A DNA stretch of 64,000 nucleotides from G963677485 sp942492855 (GCA_942492855.1 OW818647.1:2480001-2544000), one strand, 5' to 3'. Shown: positions 35,223-44,499, counted from the first letter of the stretch. Numbers and translations: made by a program. Notes: generated by a model not told the origin, from the sequence alone.

Positions 35223-36575
35223 TTACAAATCCTCGCCATTGGACGCGATGCGGTCGCGATACCACCAGTAGCTGTCCTTCGGGATGCGCTGCTTGGTGTC
35301 GTAGTCCACATGGATGATGCCGAAACGCTGCTTATACCCCTCGGCCCATTCGAAGTTGTCCAGCAGTGACCACAAGAAATACCCGGCCACATCCACGCCG
35401 TCATCCGCGGCCCGCTTGAGCTCCCGCAGGTAGCGGTGCAGGAAGTCGATGCGCTGACTGTCATGAACCTGCCCGTCCATATGCACCACATCGAAATTAC
35501 CCATGCCGTTCTCCGTCACCACCACCGGCTTGCCGTATCGCTCATTTAGCCACTTGGAGGTGTAGTAAAGAACCTCCGGGGTGATGGGCCACTGCATAGA
35601 GGTGATCGGGTTGCCCATCGGCTGCGGCACCTCAACAGGCCGACCATTTTCGCCCGCCTTGATGCACACACCGTTGTAGCAGTTATAGGCGCATAGGTCG
35701 AGTGGCTGAGCGATCAGCTCCATATCGCCCTGCTTGATCTGAGGTGCGTTGGCTCCCAGCGCGTTGATGATGGCCTCGGGATAGCCCTTGCCAAACACGG
35801 GGTCTGTCCAGAACATCGTAGGCGCCATGCTTTCGCCCTGGGGGTTCAGGAACCAGTGTTTGGCGGCCTCAATATCTTGCGGGCTGCTGGTATGCGGGTA
35901 GCTGGCGGTGCCCACGGGCACTATGCCCACCTTGCCAGGACGCAGCGCATGGCCTCGGATGGCCTGCACCGCCTTGCCGTGCGCCAGCAGCGCGTTATGT
36001 GCGGCGGTGGCCACCTGACCGGTCTGAAGCTTGTCCCCAGGGGCGTGAACACCCGCCTGCATCCCCGCCAGAATGAAGCACTGGGGCTCATTGAGTGTCA
36101 GCCAGTTGAATACGCGGTCGGACAGGCGAAAGGCCACCACGGCGGCGTAATATGAGAACCAGTCCACGATCTCGCGATTCAGCCATCCGCCGCGGCGGTA
36201 GAGCTCTAGCGGGAGGTCCCAGTGGAACAACGTCACCCAGGGCGCGATACCGGCATCTTCTAGCTCATCCACGAGACGGTCGTAGAAATCCAGTGCTGCT
36301 TCATTCGGCTGGCCTGTGCCATCCGGGAACACCCAGGGCCAAGAGATGCTGAAGCGGTAGGCGTTGATGCCCAGTTGCTTCATCAGCACCACGTCCTGCT
36401 TCATGTTGGCGATGTGCTCTGGCCCGCTGCTGCCGTCGTGTCCCAGATAGGTGGCACTGGGCTTCTGGCAGAACATATCCCAGACGCACGGCTTGCGGCC
36501 CTCGGCCAGGCGTGTTCCTTCTATCTGGTATGAGGCGGTGGCGGCTCCCCAGGCAAAATCGTCTCGAAATGACAT
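35223..36575 (-). CDS. Beta-glucosidase, GH1
   Basis: 450 residues, standard for GH1. FAWGAATASYQIEG opens the barrel. TLNEPQC (Glu about 162) is the acid/base and VVTENGMG (Glu about 355) the nucleophile. FLWSLLDNFEWAEGY near the C-terminus holds the aglycone-site residues. It hydrolyses cello-oligosaccharides or other beta-glucosides and galactosides. No signal peptide, so it acts in the cytoplasm on imported sugars. AAGGAGA lies 7 nt before the ATG. The next gene downstream is the exchanger, 47 bp away. Confidence 0.95.
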   Translation of the reverse strand: MSFRDDFAWGAATASYQIEGTRLAEGRKPCVWDMFCQKPSATYLGHDGSSGPEHIANMKQDVVLMKQLGINAYRFSISWPWVFPDGTGQPNEAALDFYDRLVDELEDAGIAPWVTLFHWDLPLELYRRGGWLNREIVDWFSYYAAVVAFRLSDRVFNWLTLNEPQCFILAGMQAGVHAPGDKLQTGQVATAAHNALLAHGKAVQAIRGHALRPGKVGIVPVGTASYPHTSSPQDIEAAKHWFLNPQGESMAPTMFWTDPVFGKGYPEAIINALGANAPQIKQGDMELIAQPLDLCAYNCYNGVCIKAGENGRPVEVPQPMGNPITSMQWPITPEVLYYTSKWLNERYGKPVVVTENGMGNFDVVHMDGQVHDSQRIDFLHRYLRELKRAADDGVDVAGYFLWSLLDNFEWAEGYKQRFGIIHVDYDTKQRIPKDSYWWYRDRIASNGEDL

Positions 36576-36685
36576 GGCTGATCTCCTTACCGAATTGGTG
36601 GCATGTATCTATATTACACAAGCGCAGCATGTTTAGGTATAATTTGGTGTACAGTGCTGCGATATGCGCAAAAGAGGTGGGTGCG

Positions 36686-37054
36686 ATGGATAACACATGT
36701 CCGCTATGCCAGCCCGGGTTGATGGTGGCGGAAACCGATTACTGGATGTTGATGTGGGACGAATACCCCGTGAGCGAAGGCCATATGCTGATAGTGAACA
36801 AACGGCATGAGGCCGACCACTGGGATATCAGCCAGGACGAATGGCAGGACCTCTACACAGCCATCGGCGAAGCGAAGAAGATGATCGACGATCAGTTCTC
36901 ACCCGAGGGCTATAATATCGGCTCAAATATCGGCGAGGCCGCCGGCCAGTCCGTGCCGCACGTGCATATCCACGTGATCCCGCGATACAAGGGCGACAAC
37001 GCCAAACCGCGTGGCGGCATCCGCAACGTGCGCAATCCGCTGGTGGAATACTAG
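36686..37054 (+). CDS. HIT-family nucleotide hydrolase
   Basis: 122 residues from ATG at 36686, with AAGAGGTGG upstream; upstream in-frame codons are not conserved. CPLCQPG near the start is a Cys pair kept in many bacterial HIT proteins. VPHVHIHVIPRYKGD (about 91-105) is the histidine triad HxHxH that carries the nucleotidyl intermediate. Likely a phosphoramidase or dinucleoside polyphosphate hydrolase. It is transcribed away from the GH1 gene. Confidence 0.93.
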   Translation: MDNTCPLCQPGLMVAETDYWMLMWDEYPVSEGHMLIVNKRHEADHWDISQDEWQDLYTAIGEAKKMIDDQFSPEGYNIGSNIGEAAGQSVPHVHIHVIPRYKGDNAKPRGGIRNVRNPLVEY

Positions 37055-37073
37055 CGGCGTATTGAGGTTTGTT

Positions 37074-37139
37074 GGACGGATTGGACGGATCGGACGGATA
37101 TAACATCGGTCTGATCCGTCCGATCCGTCCGATCCGTCC
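37074..37139. repeat. GGACGGAT-family hairpin, longest copy
   Basis: 26-nt arms (37074-37099 and 37114-37139) match at 25 positions, built of three GGACGGAT units each, with a 14-nt loop. It fills the gap between the convergent HIT and URO-D-like genes. Likely a bidirectional terminator. Confidence 0.8.
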
Positions 37140-37155
37140 GATTTCTATAACTCCC

Positions 37156-38415
37156 CTACCACCTGGCGGCTTCCTCTTTGGCGATGGCGACCCAGCGGAT
37201 CACACGCTCGGGCTGATTGCGGATGGTGTGGTTGTCCTTCATGATCGCCTCCGGACGGCAGTTGTTCTGCTTAGCCAGATCAAAGGCGTGGCGGAGCGTC
37301 TTGCGCACTAAATCCTCGTCCCAACGGTCCATGGCCAGATGGGAGGGGTTGGGTTTGTAGCTCATCACGTAGTTTGGCCCCAGCGCCTCGGTGATGCTTG
37401 GCAAGTCGCACCAGGGTGACACCGATATACGCCGCAGGTTGGGGTGCTGCCTGACCACATGCCACCGGTCGTGGATAGGCTCACAGCAGCCGTAACAGGT
37501 CAGCGCGAACAGCTCCATGATACGGCGTTCATACGGAAACACGAATTCCGCATACATTTTGGGTGAGACGTTCACCGTCTCCTGGCTTTCGGTGAAGCCC
37601 CACATGTCTTTCGCGGTGACCTTCTGCCCCGCAGCCACGGTCGGAATCTGATCACTCCATCCCCAGCCGCCGGAGCCTATGTAAGCACCATCGTTGTTTT
37701 GATAGAGCAGGCCAGCGGCCTCCAACTGCTTCAATTTGCCGATGTGCCCCTCGCTGATGAAGCTCATCAGCGCGTGCAGGCCTTCTGGTTCGTCGTACAT
37801 GTCCACCAGCATCTGCTCGATGCCGCGCAGCTTCACCGCATCGAAGGTCACCCCCAGCGACCACCACCAGCTCTGTTTGAACCTGACCTTCAGGATGCCG
37901 TCAAACAGCTCCTGGGCGAACTCCAGGTTCTGTGCTGAGGCATCTGCATCAATCACAAGCTTCGGATATTCCAGTTTTGGTAGATCACGCTCGTAGTCTT
38001 CGATGGGTGCTTTCCAGGTGTAGGCATGGCCGCCACTCGCATCACCAATCTGCTGCGGGTTCAATCCCCAGCCGGTGAAGTGTGCTGCGTGCCCAACATT
38101 GATGATGTCCTCCACCACCACATCGTCCTTCATCATCTCCCCACGGAAGATGCGGATGCGCAGATCCATCTCGTAACCACGCAGTCTGGGGTCTTGGCAC
38201 ACCAGGTCAGCCTGGGTGACGATCTCATTCCAGCCGTTCTCTGGGTCGCACATTATCAGGGGACGGGTGTCATCCAGGCGGTTATGCGCGGTCCAGAGTT
38301 CTCTGATTTGCTGCTGCACGGGCTCCGTGGCGATCTCCGCCACGCGTTTGGCTAGCTCACGGATGACCGCCAGCTCCTGCGCATCGATGCCTTTTTTTGC
38401 TTCATGGTCGGGCAT
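37156..38415 (-). CDS. Uroporphyrinogen decarboxylase-like protein (MtaA/URO-D fold)
   Basis: 419 residues from ATG at 38415 with a GAGG site 9 nt upstream; the in-frame ATG at 38433 has no site. It has the URO-D TIM-barrel pattern, but the haem-pathway signature (RQAGRY) is absent. TCYGCCEPIHDRW (about 310) offers Cys and His metal ligands as in zinc methyltransferases of the same fold. Relatives are widespread in saccharolytic bacteria as uncharacterised enzymes, often thought to move methyl groups, for example O-demethylation of sugars or aromatics. Ribulokinase lies 125 bp upstream on the same strand. Confidence 0.7.
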   Translation of the reverse strand: MPDHEAKKGIDAQELAVIRELAKRVAEIATEPVQQQIRELWTAHNRLDDTRPLIMCDPENGWNEIVTQADLVCQDPRLRGYEMDLRIRIFRGEMMKDDVVVEDIINVGHAAHFTGWGLNPQQIGDASGGHAYTWKAPIEDYERDLPKLEYPKLVIDADASAQNLEFAQELFDGILKVRFKQSWWWSLGVTFDAVKLRGIEQMLVDMYDEPEGLHALMSFISEGHIGKLKQLEAAGLLYQNNDGAYIGSGGWGWSDQIPTVAAGQKVTAKDMWGFTESQETVNVSPKMYAEFVFPYERRIMELFALTCYGCCEPIHDRWHVVRQHPNLRRISVSPWCDLPSITEALGPNYVMSYKPNPSHLAMDRWDEDLVRKTLRHAFDLAKQNNCRPEAIMKDNHTIRNQPERVIRWVAIAKEEAARW

Positions 38416-38496
38416 TGGGGAGAAACCTCGCATCTTATTAGTGTTTTGCGTATGACTGTGATGATATCGAAATAACCACTGAGTTGCGTTTGCATT

Positions 38497-38524
38497 GTAG
38501 GGGCGACCGGCCGGTCGCCCCTAC
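38497..38524. repeat. Perfect palindrome GTAGGGGCGACCGG type
   Basis: A 28-nt perfect palindrome (two 14-nt halves, no spacer) between araB and the URO-D-like gene. Variants are at 44230, 44480 and 49623. Confidence 0.8.
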
Positions 38525-38540
38525 GGTAGGAATCTACCCC

Positions 38541-40226
38541 TTAGTTACGGGCGGCGGTGCGGATTTCGATGAGCTTCTTCATGACGGCATACAGGTTGCC
38601 CTGCCAGCTCTTGGTGCCGAAGGCATCGTGCATCTCTTTGTAGAGAACGTAGAGCTCAGCATACACGGCGGCGTTCTCAGGGATGGGCTCGTAACGCACC
38701 TCTTTGAGGCCGCACATGGCATCCATGGCGGTTTCGAAGTTGTCATACCCGCCAGCCTTGGATCCGGCGACCACCGCACCTGCGATGGCACTGCCCAGAG
38801 CGCACGTCTGGCTGCTGCGCGAGACCAGCATGGTGCGGTTGATGATGTCAGCGTATATCTGCATCACCACGGGGTTTTTTTCGGCGATACCGCCGCAGTT
38901 CACCATCTCGTTGATCTTCACGCCATACTCTTCGAATCGGTTGATGATCGCCAGCGCACCGAATGCGGTGGCTTCAATCAACGCACGGTAGATTTCGGCA
39001 GGGGTGCTGTGCAGCGTCTGACCCACCATCAGGCCGGTCAGCCGCTGGTCGCCCAGGATGGTGCGGTTGCCGTTGTTCCAGTCGAGTGACAGCAGGCCGC
39101 TCTCGCCGGGCTTCAGCTTGCCAGCACCGGCGGTGAGAGCGGCGTGACCGCCTTTGTCGCCCATCGGCTGCACGACATTCACGAACCAGTTGAAGATATC
39201 TCCCACGGCGCTCTGGCCGGCCTCAAATCCCCAATATCCAGGCAGGATCGAGCCGTCCACGATGCCGCAGAGTCCGGGGATATCGGCGATCTGCTCGGAG
39301 TTCGGCAGCACCATGAGGTCGCAGGTCGAGGTGCCCAGCGTCTTGACCAGCCGTCCGGCGCGGATGCCGGCACCAATCCCGCCGAAGTGCGCATCGAACG
39401 CGCCCACCGCCACGGGAATGCCCACAGGCAGACCGAGCTTGGCAGCCCATTCGGGGCAGAGGGTTCCGGCCGCCTCATCGGCGGTGTAGGCCACATCAAA
39501 CAGCTTCGCACGCACCGCACCCAGCTCCGGCGAGAGCGCGCTCAAGAATTCGGCATCGGGCAGACCGCCCCACTTGGCGTTATACATCGCCTTGTGGCCA
39601 GCCGCGCATACCCCGCGCTTGATCTTGGCCGGGTGGGTGGTGTCGCACAGGACCGCCGGGATGTAGTCGGCGATCTCTACCCAGCTCGCAGCGGCGTCCC
39701 ACACCTTCGGGTCCACTTTAGCGCAGTGCCAGAGTTTGCTGAAGAACCACTCGCTGGAGTAGCTGTTACCACATTTGGCCATATACTGTGGCCGCATCTT
39801 CAGCCCCAGCTCTGTGATAGCCACCGCCTCTTCTGTGCCGGTGTGGTCTTTCCACAGCCAGGCCAGGGCGTTCAGGTTGTCGGCAAATTCGGTTTGGAAG
39901 GCCAGCGGGGTGCCCTCAGCGTCCACAGGGAGAGGGGTTGATCCGGTGGTATCCACACCGATGCCAATCACGTTGGCGGGATCAAATCCGGGTACCGCTT
40001 TGGCGATCTTCATCGCCTCCATCGTCGCTTCTTCAGCCCCCTCAAGATAGTCCATTGGGTGCTGACGGGCGAGGTTGGGGTCTCGAGGGTCCAGCAGGAT
40101 GCCCTCTTCGCCCTGGGTGTATCCAAACACCGCACTGCCCGCCTCAAAACCATCGGTCACGCGCACCAAAATCGCCCGCACCGAGTTCGTGCCGTAATCC
40201 AGTCCAAGCGTATACTTATCAGCCAT
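38541..40226 (-). CDS. araB: Ribulokinase
   Basis: 561 residues, the usual AraB length. YTLGLDYGTNSVRAILVRV is the FGGY-kinase phosphate loop, VIGIGVDTTGSTPLPVD (about 89-105) the substrate-binding strand and GAFDAHFGGIGAG (about 275) the catalytic Asp region. It phosphorylates L-ribulose in arabinose use. The arabinose isomerase and epimerase are not in the window. GGAGGAA lies 9 nt before the ATG at 40226. Confidence 0.94.
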   Translation of the reverse strand: MADKYTLGLDYGTNSVRAILVRVTDGFEAGSAVFGYTQGEEGILLDPRDPNLARQHPMDYLEGAEEATMEAMKIAKAVPGFDPANVIGIGVDTTGSTPLPVDAEGTPLAFQTEFADNLNALAWLWKDHTGTEEAVAITELGLKMRPQYMAKCGNSYSSEWFFSKLWHCAKVDPKVWDAAASWVEIADYIPAVLCDTTHPAKIKRGVCAAGHKAMYNAKWGGLPDAEFLSALSPELGAVRAKLFDVAYTADEAAGTLCPEWAAKLGLPVGIPVAVGAFDAHFGGIGAGIRAGRLVKTLGTSTCDLMVLPNSEQIADIPGLCGIVDGSILPGYWGFEAGQSAVGDIFNWFVNVVQPMGDKGGHAALTAGAGKLKPGESGLLSLDWNNGNRTILGDQRLTGLMVGQTLHSTPAEIYRALIEATAFGALAIINRFEEYGVKINEMVNCGGIAEKNPVVMQIYADIINRTMLVSRSSQTCALGSAIAGAVVAGSKAGGYDNFETAMDAMCGLKEVRYEPIPENAAVYAELYVLYKEMHDAFGTKSWQGNLYAVMKKLIEIRTAARN

Positions 40227-40371
40227 TCATCGATTCCTCCAGTAAGATTTCTGACTACTGTTACTATTATGCAATGCAATACATGGATTTGCGCAATACG
40301 GCCATGGAATAAAAACAAGTACAATGATATTAGTATCCAGATTGAACACCAATATTCAGGAGTAACACACA

Positions 40372-40701
40372 ATGAGCCAATTTCAAGCACGAGCTGCGGT
40401 AGCCAAGGCCCTGGCTCACCCCAGCCGATTGATCATGCTGGACGCCCTTGAGAAAGAGGAAAAATGTGTGTGTGACCTTCAGAAACTGGTTGGCGCCGAC
40501 ATCTCCACGGTGTCCAAGCACCTCTCCGTGTTGAAAGCGGCAGGGCTGGTGATTGACCGTAAAGAGGGGCTGTGGGTTTACTACCGCCTGACTTGCCCAT
40601 GCCTTGGTGAGTTTATGCGGTGCATTGACGGCGTGATTGACCGCCAGAAGCGCGCTGAAGACTTGAAGGACCGCCCCACCACCGGCTGCTTCTGCGGGTA
40701 G
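40372..40701 (+). CDS. ArsR/SmtB-family metal-sensing repressor
   Basis: 109 residues. The winged helix is clear: KALAHPSRLIMLDALE, then ADISTVSKHLSVLKAAGLV as recognition helix (about 42-60). KCVCDLQ (about 31-37) is the CVC metal site on helix alpha-3 used by ArsR and CadC for As(III) or Cd/Pb. Extra Cys pairs CPCL and CFCG lie near the C-terminus. No arsenic or metal efflux gene is adjacent, so the target is unknown. AGGAG lies upstream of the ATG. Confidence 0.9.
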   Translation: MSQFQARAAVAKALAHPSRLIMLDALEKEEKCVCDLQKLVGADISTVSKHLSVLKAAGLVIDRKEGLWVYYRLTCPCLGEFMRCIDGVIDRQKRAEDLKDRPTTGCFCG

Positions 40702-40817
40702 GTTGCGATTTGACCGGGGCGGTCTGAATACTGGCTAACGGCTACAGAAACCCCAAGACCGCGCCGGTCTGGCGGATAGCCTGTCCCCATGCCTCACCGC
40801 CGCGCCCAGAGGCCCCA
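40702..40817. repeat. Short inverted repeat near the arsR stop
   Basis: GACCGGGGCGGTC (40712-40724) and the later AGACCGCGCCGGTCT form paired palindromes related to those at 17983 and 31246. No coding signal. Confidence 0.45.
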
Positions 40818-40975
40818 CCACGCGCTAAAGCACATGGCTATTGACATGCCAAGCCTGCTGAAGCAGGCTGCTGGGCTTCGCCCAGTCAGTGTGCGGGTAA
40901 TGTACGGAGGCTGCACCCAGACTGCTTCAGCAGGCTTGATGTTCAATAGCCGAGACATTTATGTCGCGGAGTCGG
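40818..40975. repeat. Nested-palindrome element, family A copy 3 (truncated)
   Basis: The arms GGCTATTGACATGCCAAGCC (40836-40855) and, inverted, GGCTTGATGTTCAATAGCC (40933-40951) enclose CTGCTGAAGCAG palindromes. The right side continues into GAGACATTTATGTCGCGG. The terminal CAGTCTATTACCC repeats are absent. The left flank CGCGCTAAAGCACAT matches, inverted, the right side of copy 2 at 46842-46856. Confidence 0.75.
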
Positions 40976-41031
40976 ATGTGCAAAAATCTGTTATCTATTT
41001 ATGCCGCAGTACCGAGGTTCACGTGCCTGGT

Positions 41032-41919
41032 TTAGCCATCGCCTGATTTCATATCAGTATGTTCCCCGCCGTCCTCACTCCAGTGCCGGACAATGCTGAT
41101 GAACTCATCAAGACTCAACGTCTCCCCTCGACGTTGGGGGTCGATGCCCACCTCTCGCAGTGTTTCCGCTAAATAAGCTTTCGTGGTACCGAACACACTT
41201 GCCAGGCTGTTACCCAGTGTTTTCCGCCGTTGGCCAAACGCGGCACGCGTGATTTGAAACAGAAGGTACTCATCTGAAGTCGATAATATTGGCGGGATAG
41301 GATCGAACTGCACCACGGCGCTTTGCACCTTGGGCGGGGGATAAAACACCGAGGCGGGAACATGGCGCAGCAGCCGGACCGTACAGTGATAGTGAGCGAA
41401 CACACTGACTGAGCTGCACCCCTTTTCGCCGGGTTTGGCCAGAAGCCGGTCGGCCACCTCTTTTTGCATCAGCAGCACGGCACGGCGCCATCCGGTGAGC
41501 TCTGTAAATAGAACCTCCAGAATGGGTGCAGTGATGTTATACGGGATGTTGGCCACCACGCAGTAGCCATCGGTGCCGAAGCATTGCTTGGCCAGATCGT
41601 CAGGGTCAGAACGCAGGAAGTCGCGTTCGACTAGTTGCACGTTGGGGTAGTCGGCCAGTATCTCTCGTGTGAGGGGCAGTATTTTGTGGTCGATCTCAAA
41701 GCTGAGAACCTTCGCCGCGCGTTGGGCCAGCGCGGTGGTCAGAGTGCCGATGCCGGCGCCGATCTCCAGGGCGCCTTCGCCGGGCTGGAACTCCGCGGCG
41801 TTGGCAATGGCCTGAAGGATGTTCTCATCGGCTAAAAAGTGCTGGCCATGGCGCTTATCGGTGTGCATACCGTGCGCGGCTAACAGCTCTCGGATGACGG
41901 AAGGTGTAGTTAGTCTCAT
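41032..41919 (-). CDS. rsmA: 16S rRNA dimethyladenosine transferase
   Basis: 295 residues. KRHGQHFLADENIL (about 23-36) and ALEIGAGIGTLTTAL (about 51-65) bind S-adenosylmethionine, and VVANIPYNITAPIL (about 121) holds the catalytic NxPY motif. It dimethylates two adjacent adenosines near the 3' end of 16S rRNA during 30S assembly. The C-terminal helical domain is complete (GQRRKTLGNSLASVF). Confidence 0.96.
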   Translation of the reverse strand: MRLTTPSVIRELLAAHGMHTDKRHGQHFLADENILQAIANAAEFQPGEGALEIGAGIGTLTTALAQRAAKVLSFEIDHKILPLTREILADYPNVQLVERDFLRSDPDDLAKQCFGTDGYCVVANIPYNITAPILEVLFTELTGWRRAVLLMQKEVADRLLAKPGEKGCSSVSVFAHYHCTVRLLRHVPASVFYPPPKVQSAVVQFDPIPPILSTSDEYLLFQITRAAFGQRRKTLGNSLASVFGTTKAYLAETLREVGIDPQRRGETLSLDEFISIVRHWSEDGGEHTDMKSGDG

Positions 41920-42003
41920 CCATTCTTTGTACCCGATTTGGGCTGAAGCTGTCCATTCTAAGGTATCCTCAATATAGAATTGAAAGAAACGGGGTCACTG
42001 CGT

Positions 42004-43410
42004 TTGAAGCGCATCATCATTCTCCTTGCCGCATCCTGTGCGATTTTAAGCACATCGCTCTTTGCCAGCCCGAAGGCTGTCAAAGAGGCCTACTCATCAG
42101 CCTCAAAGGCTATGGTCACCTTGATGGTCGATACGACCGTGTCTGGTGCTGGCCAGAAGGAAACGGTGAAGCATCTGGAAAGTTGGGCTGTGGTGGTGAA
42201 CCCAGGCAACTTCGTGATCGCACCGCTGATGGATGCTGACCCCCTGTTCGCACTCAATCTTGTGCGCACCGCGATGAGTGCCGCTGGTCGGAAGCCATCT
42301 GAGCTCAACCTCTCTCCTGCCAAACTGAAGGTCCGACTAGATGATGGCAAGGAGATGAACGCTGAGATCGTCAAACGCGACGAGGTTGAGGGCCTGGTGC
42401 TGCTGCGCCTGACTAACCCACCTGACAACCTGCATGCGATGACTATCGGCAAAGTGCGAGATGCTAGAATGGGCGATGAGATTGTAGTGCTGCAGCCCAT
42501 GGGCAGCGGCTACGGCAGCGATGTGGCCGTCACCCCGCTCACCATCAATATGGCGATCCATGCACCCAACTACTACACCGTGTTATTCAACCAGCTCCAA
42601 AGTGGCTGCCCGGTGTTCAGCCGTGATGATGGAGCACTGCTGGGTGTGGTGGTACCGCTGGTATCAACCAACTTGAACTCGTCAATGGTCACATCCGGTT
42701 TATTGACAGTTGCCTCTGGTGTGTCTCTGAAGAAGCTGGCAGGCTTGCCGACAGAGGCAGTTGAGCCGTCAACAAACGCCAGGGAGAAACTGACGGAGAA
42801 GATCAACCCTGCTCTGGTCAGCTTGTCATGGATACTGAAACAAACCGGCCCGAATGGCCAGCCAGAGGAGAGCAAGCGTGTTGGTCAGGCGCTTCTGCTG
42901 AGCCCTGATGGACTGATGGTGTGCAATGGGGCCGCAATGGGCGTGTTTGCCGACCCAGCGAAATTTCAGATCATAGACCTGAAGACGGTTCTGAGTGATG
43001 GCACCTCGATGCCCGTGAGCATCGCCCGTAAGGACAGCGACTGGGGTTTGGCCTGGCTAAAGCCCCCCACTGCACCCACAAATCCGATGCCATTTATCAA
43101 CCAGCCTGTGGCGGGGTCGTTGAAGCTTAGCGAGGACCTGTGGTCGGTATTCCGTGCCCCTGAGGGGATGCAGTACGCGGTCGGCGTTCAGAAGATGTGC
43201 TATATTGGGACAATAGACAATCCAGTGGTGATGCCTCTGGGCATGGGTGATGGGGAGCTAAACAGCCCCGTGTTTACCTCTGAGGGCAAATGGGTCGGTT
43301 TGGTGGTGAACCCGCCAGGTGAAAGCGAGTTCGGCATAGACGAGATCACCATTCTACCGGTGAAGAACTTGATGAAGGCTAGCGGATTACCGTTTGTGGA
43401 GGCCAAGTAA
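42004..43410 (+). CDS. Secreted trypsin-fold protein, probably inactive
   Basis: 468 residues from TTG at 42004 (ACGGGG upstream); an in-frame TTG at 41980 is possible. Signal peptide KRIIILLAASCAILSTSLFA. The mature part has two HtrA/trypsin-like halves (about 25-230 and 260-465). The blocks VVNPGNFVIAPLMDADPL, LDDGKEMNAEIVKRDEVEG and LVLLRLTNPPDNL copy the usual HtrA strand order. Where proteases have HV after TNxH there is no His. The Ser position reads QSGCPVF in half one and ELNSPVF in half two. So catalysis is unlikely. It may be a scaffold or binding protein in the periplasm. A homologous gene follows after 1 nt. Confidence 0.65.
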   Translation: MKRIIILLAASCAILSTSLFASPKAVKEAYSSASKAMVTLMVDTTVSGAGQKETVKHLESWAVVVNPGNFVIAPLMDADPLFALNLVRTAMSAAGRKPSELNLSPAKLKVRLDDGKEMNAEIVKRDEVEGLVLLRLTNPPDNLHAMTIGKVRDARMGDEIVVLQPMGSGYGSDVAVTPLTINMAIHAPNYYTVLFNQLQSGCPVFSRDDGALLGVVVPLVSTNLNSSMVTSGLLTVASGVSLKKLAGLPTEAVEPSTNAREKLTEKINPALVSLSWILKQTGPNGQPEESKRVGQALLLSPDGLMVCNGAAMGVFADPAKFQIIDLKTVLSDGTSMPVSIARKDSDWGLAWLKPPTAPTNPMPFINQPVAGSLKLSEDLWSVFRAPEGMQYAVGVQKMCYIGTIDNPVVMPLGMGDGELNSPVFTSEGKWVGLVVNPPGESEFGIDEITILPVKNLMKASGLPFVEAK

Positions 43411-43411
43411 C

Positions 43412-44203
43412 ATGAAACATCTACTCGCAATCGCAATCGGAGTATCCGTTATATGCGGATCGGTGGTGGCTCAGAAGCTACCGGTGCCGGAGCAGGCCCG
43501 CGAACAATTCGCACCCGTGCTGTTACGAATGGAGGCCAACACACAGGTTGGGCCTGATGCTGAGCCTACGGACTCTGGCCGCAACACCGCCACAGCCGTG
43601 GTCATGAGCAGAGATGGGCTGCTGATCACCACGCTGAGTGCGGTCGATCCGTTGTCTATGCTGGGGGAAAGAGCCACAGGTGACGAGTTTCGGTTGAAAG
43701 TGAGCGGGCTGAAAGTGGTGCTGCCAGATGCTACGGAGATGCCAGCGAAGGTCGTCCTACGTGATAAACTGACCGGGTTCGCCGTGATCAAACTGAACGA
43801 CAAACCGGCGAAACCGTTGGCCGCTCTGCCATTGGGCAAGGTTACCCCGCTTGATGTGGGCGATGACATCTACCTGGTCGACCGTTTGGGCCCCGATATG
43901 GAGAATATCTGTGTAGTGAGCTCCCAGATGGTGATGGCCAGGCTGAGTTATCCGGTCAATAAAGCGGTGGTCACAGGCGGTAATGTGGTGGGTGCCATCG
44001 CGGTAAATCAGGCCGGTGAGGCATGCGGTCTGGTGTCCTTGTACCGTCCAGATGCCAAACGCACCTACGCGGTCTACACCGTGATCGGCCCCGATGAGTT
44101 GAAGGCTCTGCTTGAGAAGGCCCGAACCGCCAGCCCGGAGGTTGCCATCAACGTGGACGAGGCCCAGCCGAAGGTCAGCCAAACGCCCGCAGAGGCTGAT
44201 TAG
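43412..44203 (+). CDS. Secreted trypsin-fold protein, second gene of pair
   Basis: 263 residues from ATG at 43412, with GGAGG in the end of the previous gene. Signal peptide to VVAQ|KLPVPEQ. The strands ATAVVMSRDGLLITTLSAVD, LPDATEMPAKVVLRDKLTG and FAVIKLNDKPAKPL match the fold of its neighbour and of HtrA, but the His position reads TLSAVD and no GNSGGP is present. The last 35 residues are low complexity. Coupled to the upstream gene with a 1-nt gap; probably a functional pair. Confidence 0.65.
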   Translation: MKHLLAIAIGVSVICGSVVAQKLPVPEQAREQFAPVLLRMEANTQVGPDAEPTDSGRNTATAVVMSRDGLLITTLSAVDPLSMLGERATGDEFRLKVSGLKVVLPDATEMPAKVVLRDKLTGFAVIKLNDKPAKPLAALPLGKVTPLDVGDDIYLVDRLGPDMENICVVSSQMVMARLSYPVNKAVVTGGNVVGAIAVNQAGEACGLVSLYRPDAKRTYAVYTVIGPDELKALLEKARTASPEVAINVDEAQPKVSQTPAEAD

Positions 44204-44229
44204 GGCTCAGCGGGCGGGTTTGGTGGCTA

Positions 44230-44499
44230 GGGCGAACGGCCGTTCGCCCCTACGTGCTTCGACATGCTCGATTAGCCCCGCTACGACGGGTTCCATCGCC
44301 CCAGGGGGCTCCATCACCCGTCGCTGATCAGATGGCTGCCCGCGTCGCTTTGCTCCAGCGGGCGCATGCGGAAGGGACGCTGCGCCCGCTTGCGGGCTGC
44401 AAATGCCTAGACGCGCGGTGAGGGAACCCCGGCAAGGGACGCCAGTCCCTTGGGGTGACTAAACCCGCGGCAGGTCAAAGGGCGATTCCCGAATCGCCC
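44230..44499. repeat. Cluster of palindromes in gene-free gap
   Basis: GGGCGAACGGCCGTTCGCCC (44230-44249, perfect), GGTGACTAAACCCGCGGCA (about 44454) and GGGCGATTC / GAATCGCCC (44480-44499). Between them are GCGGGCGCATGCGG-like degenerate repeats. There are no genes from 44204 to 44604. Confidence 0.65.
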
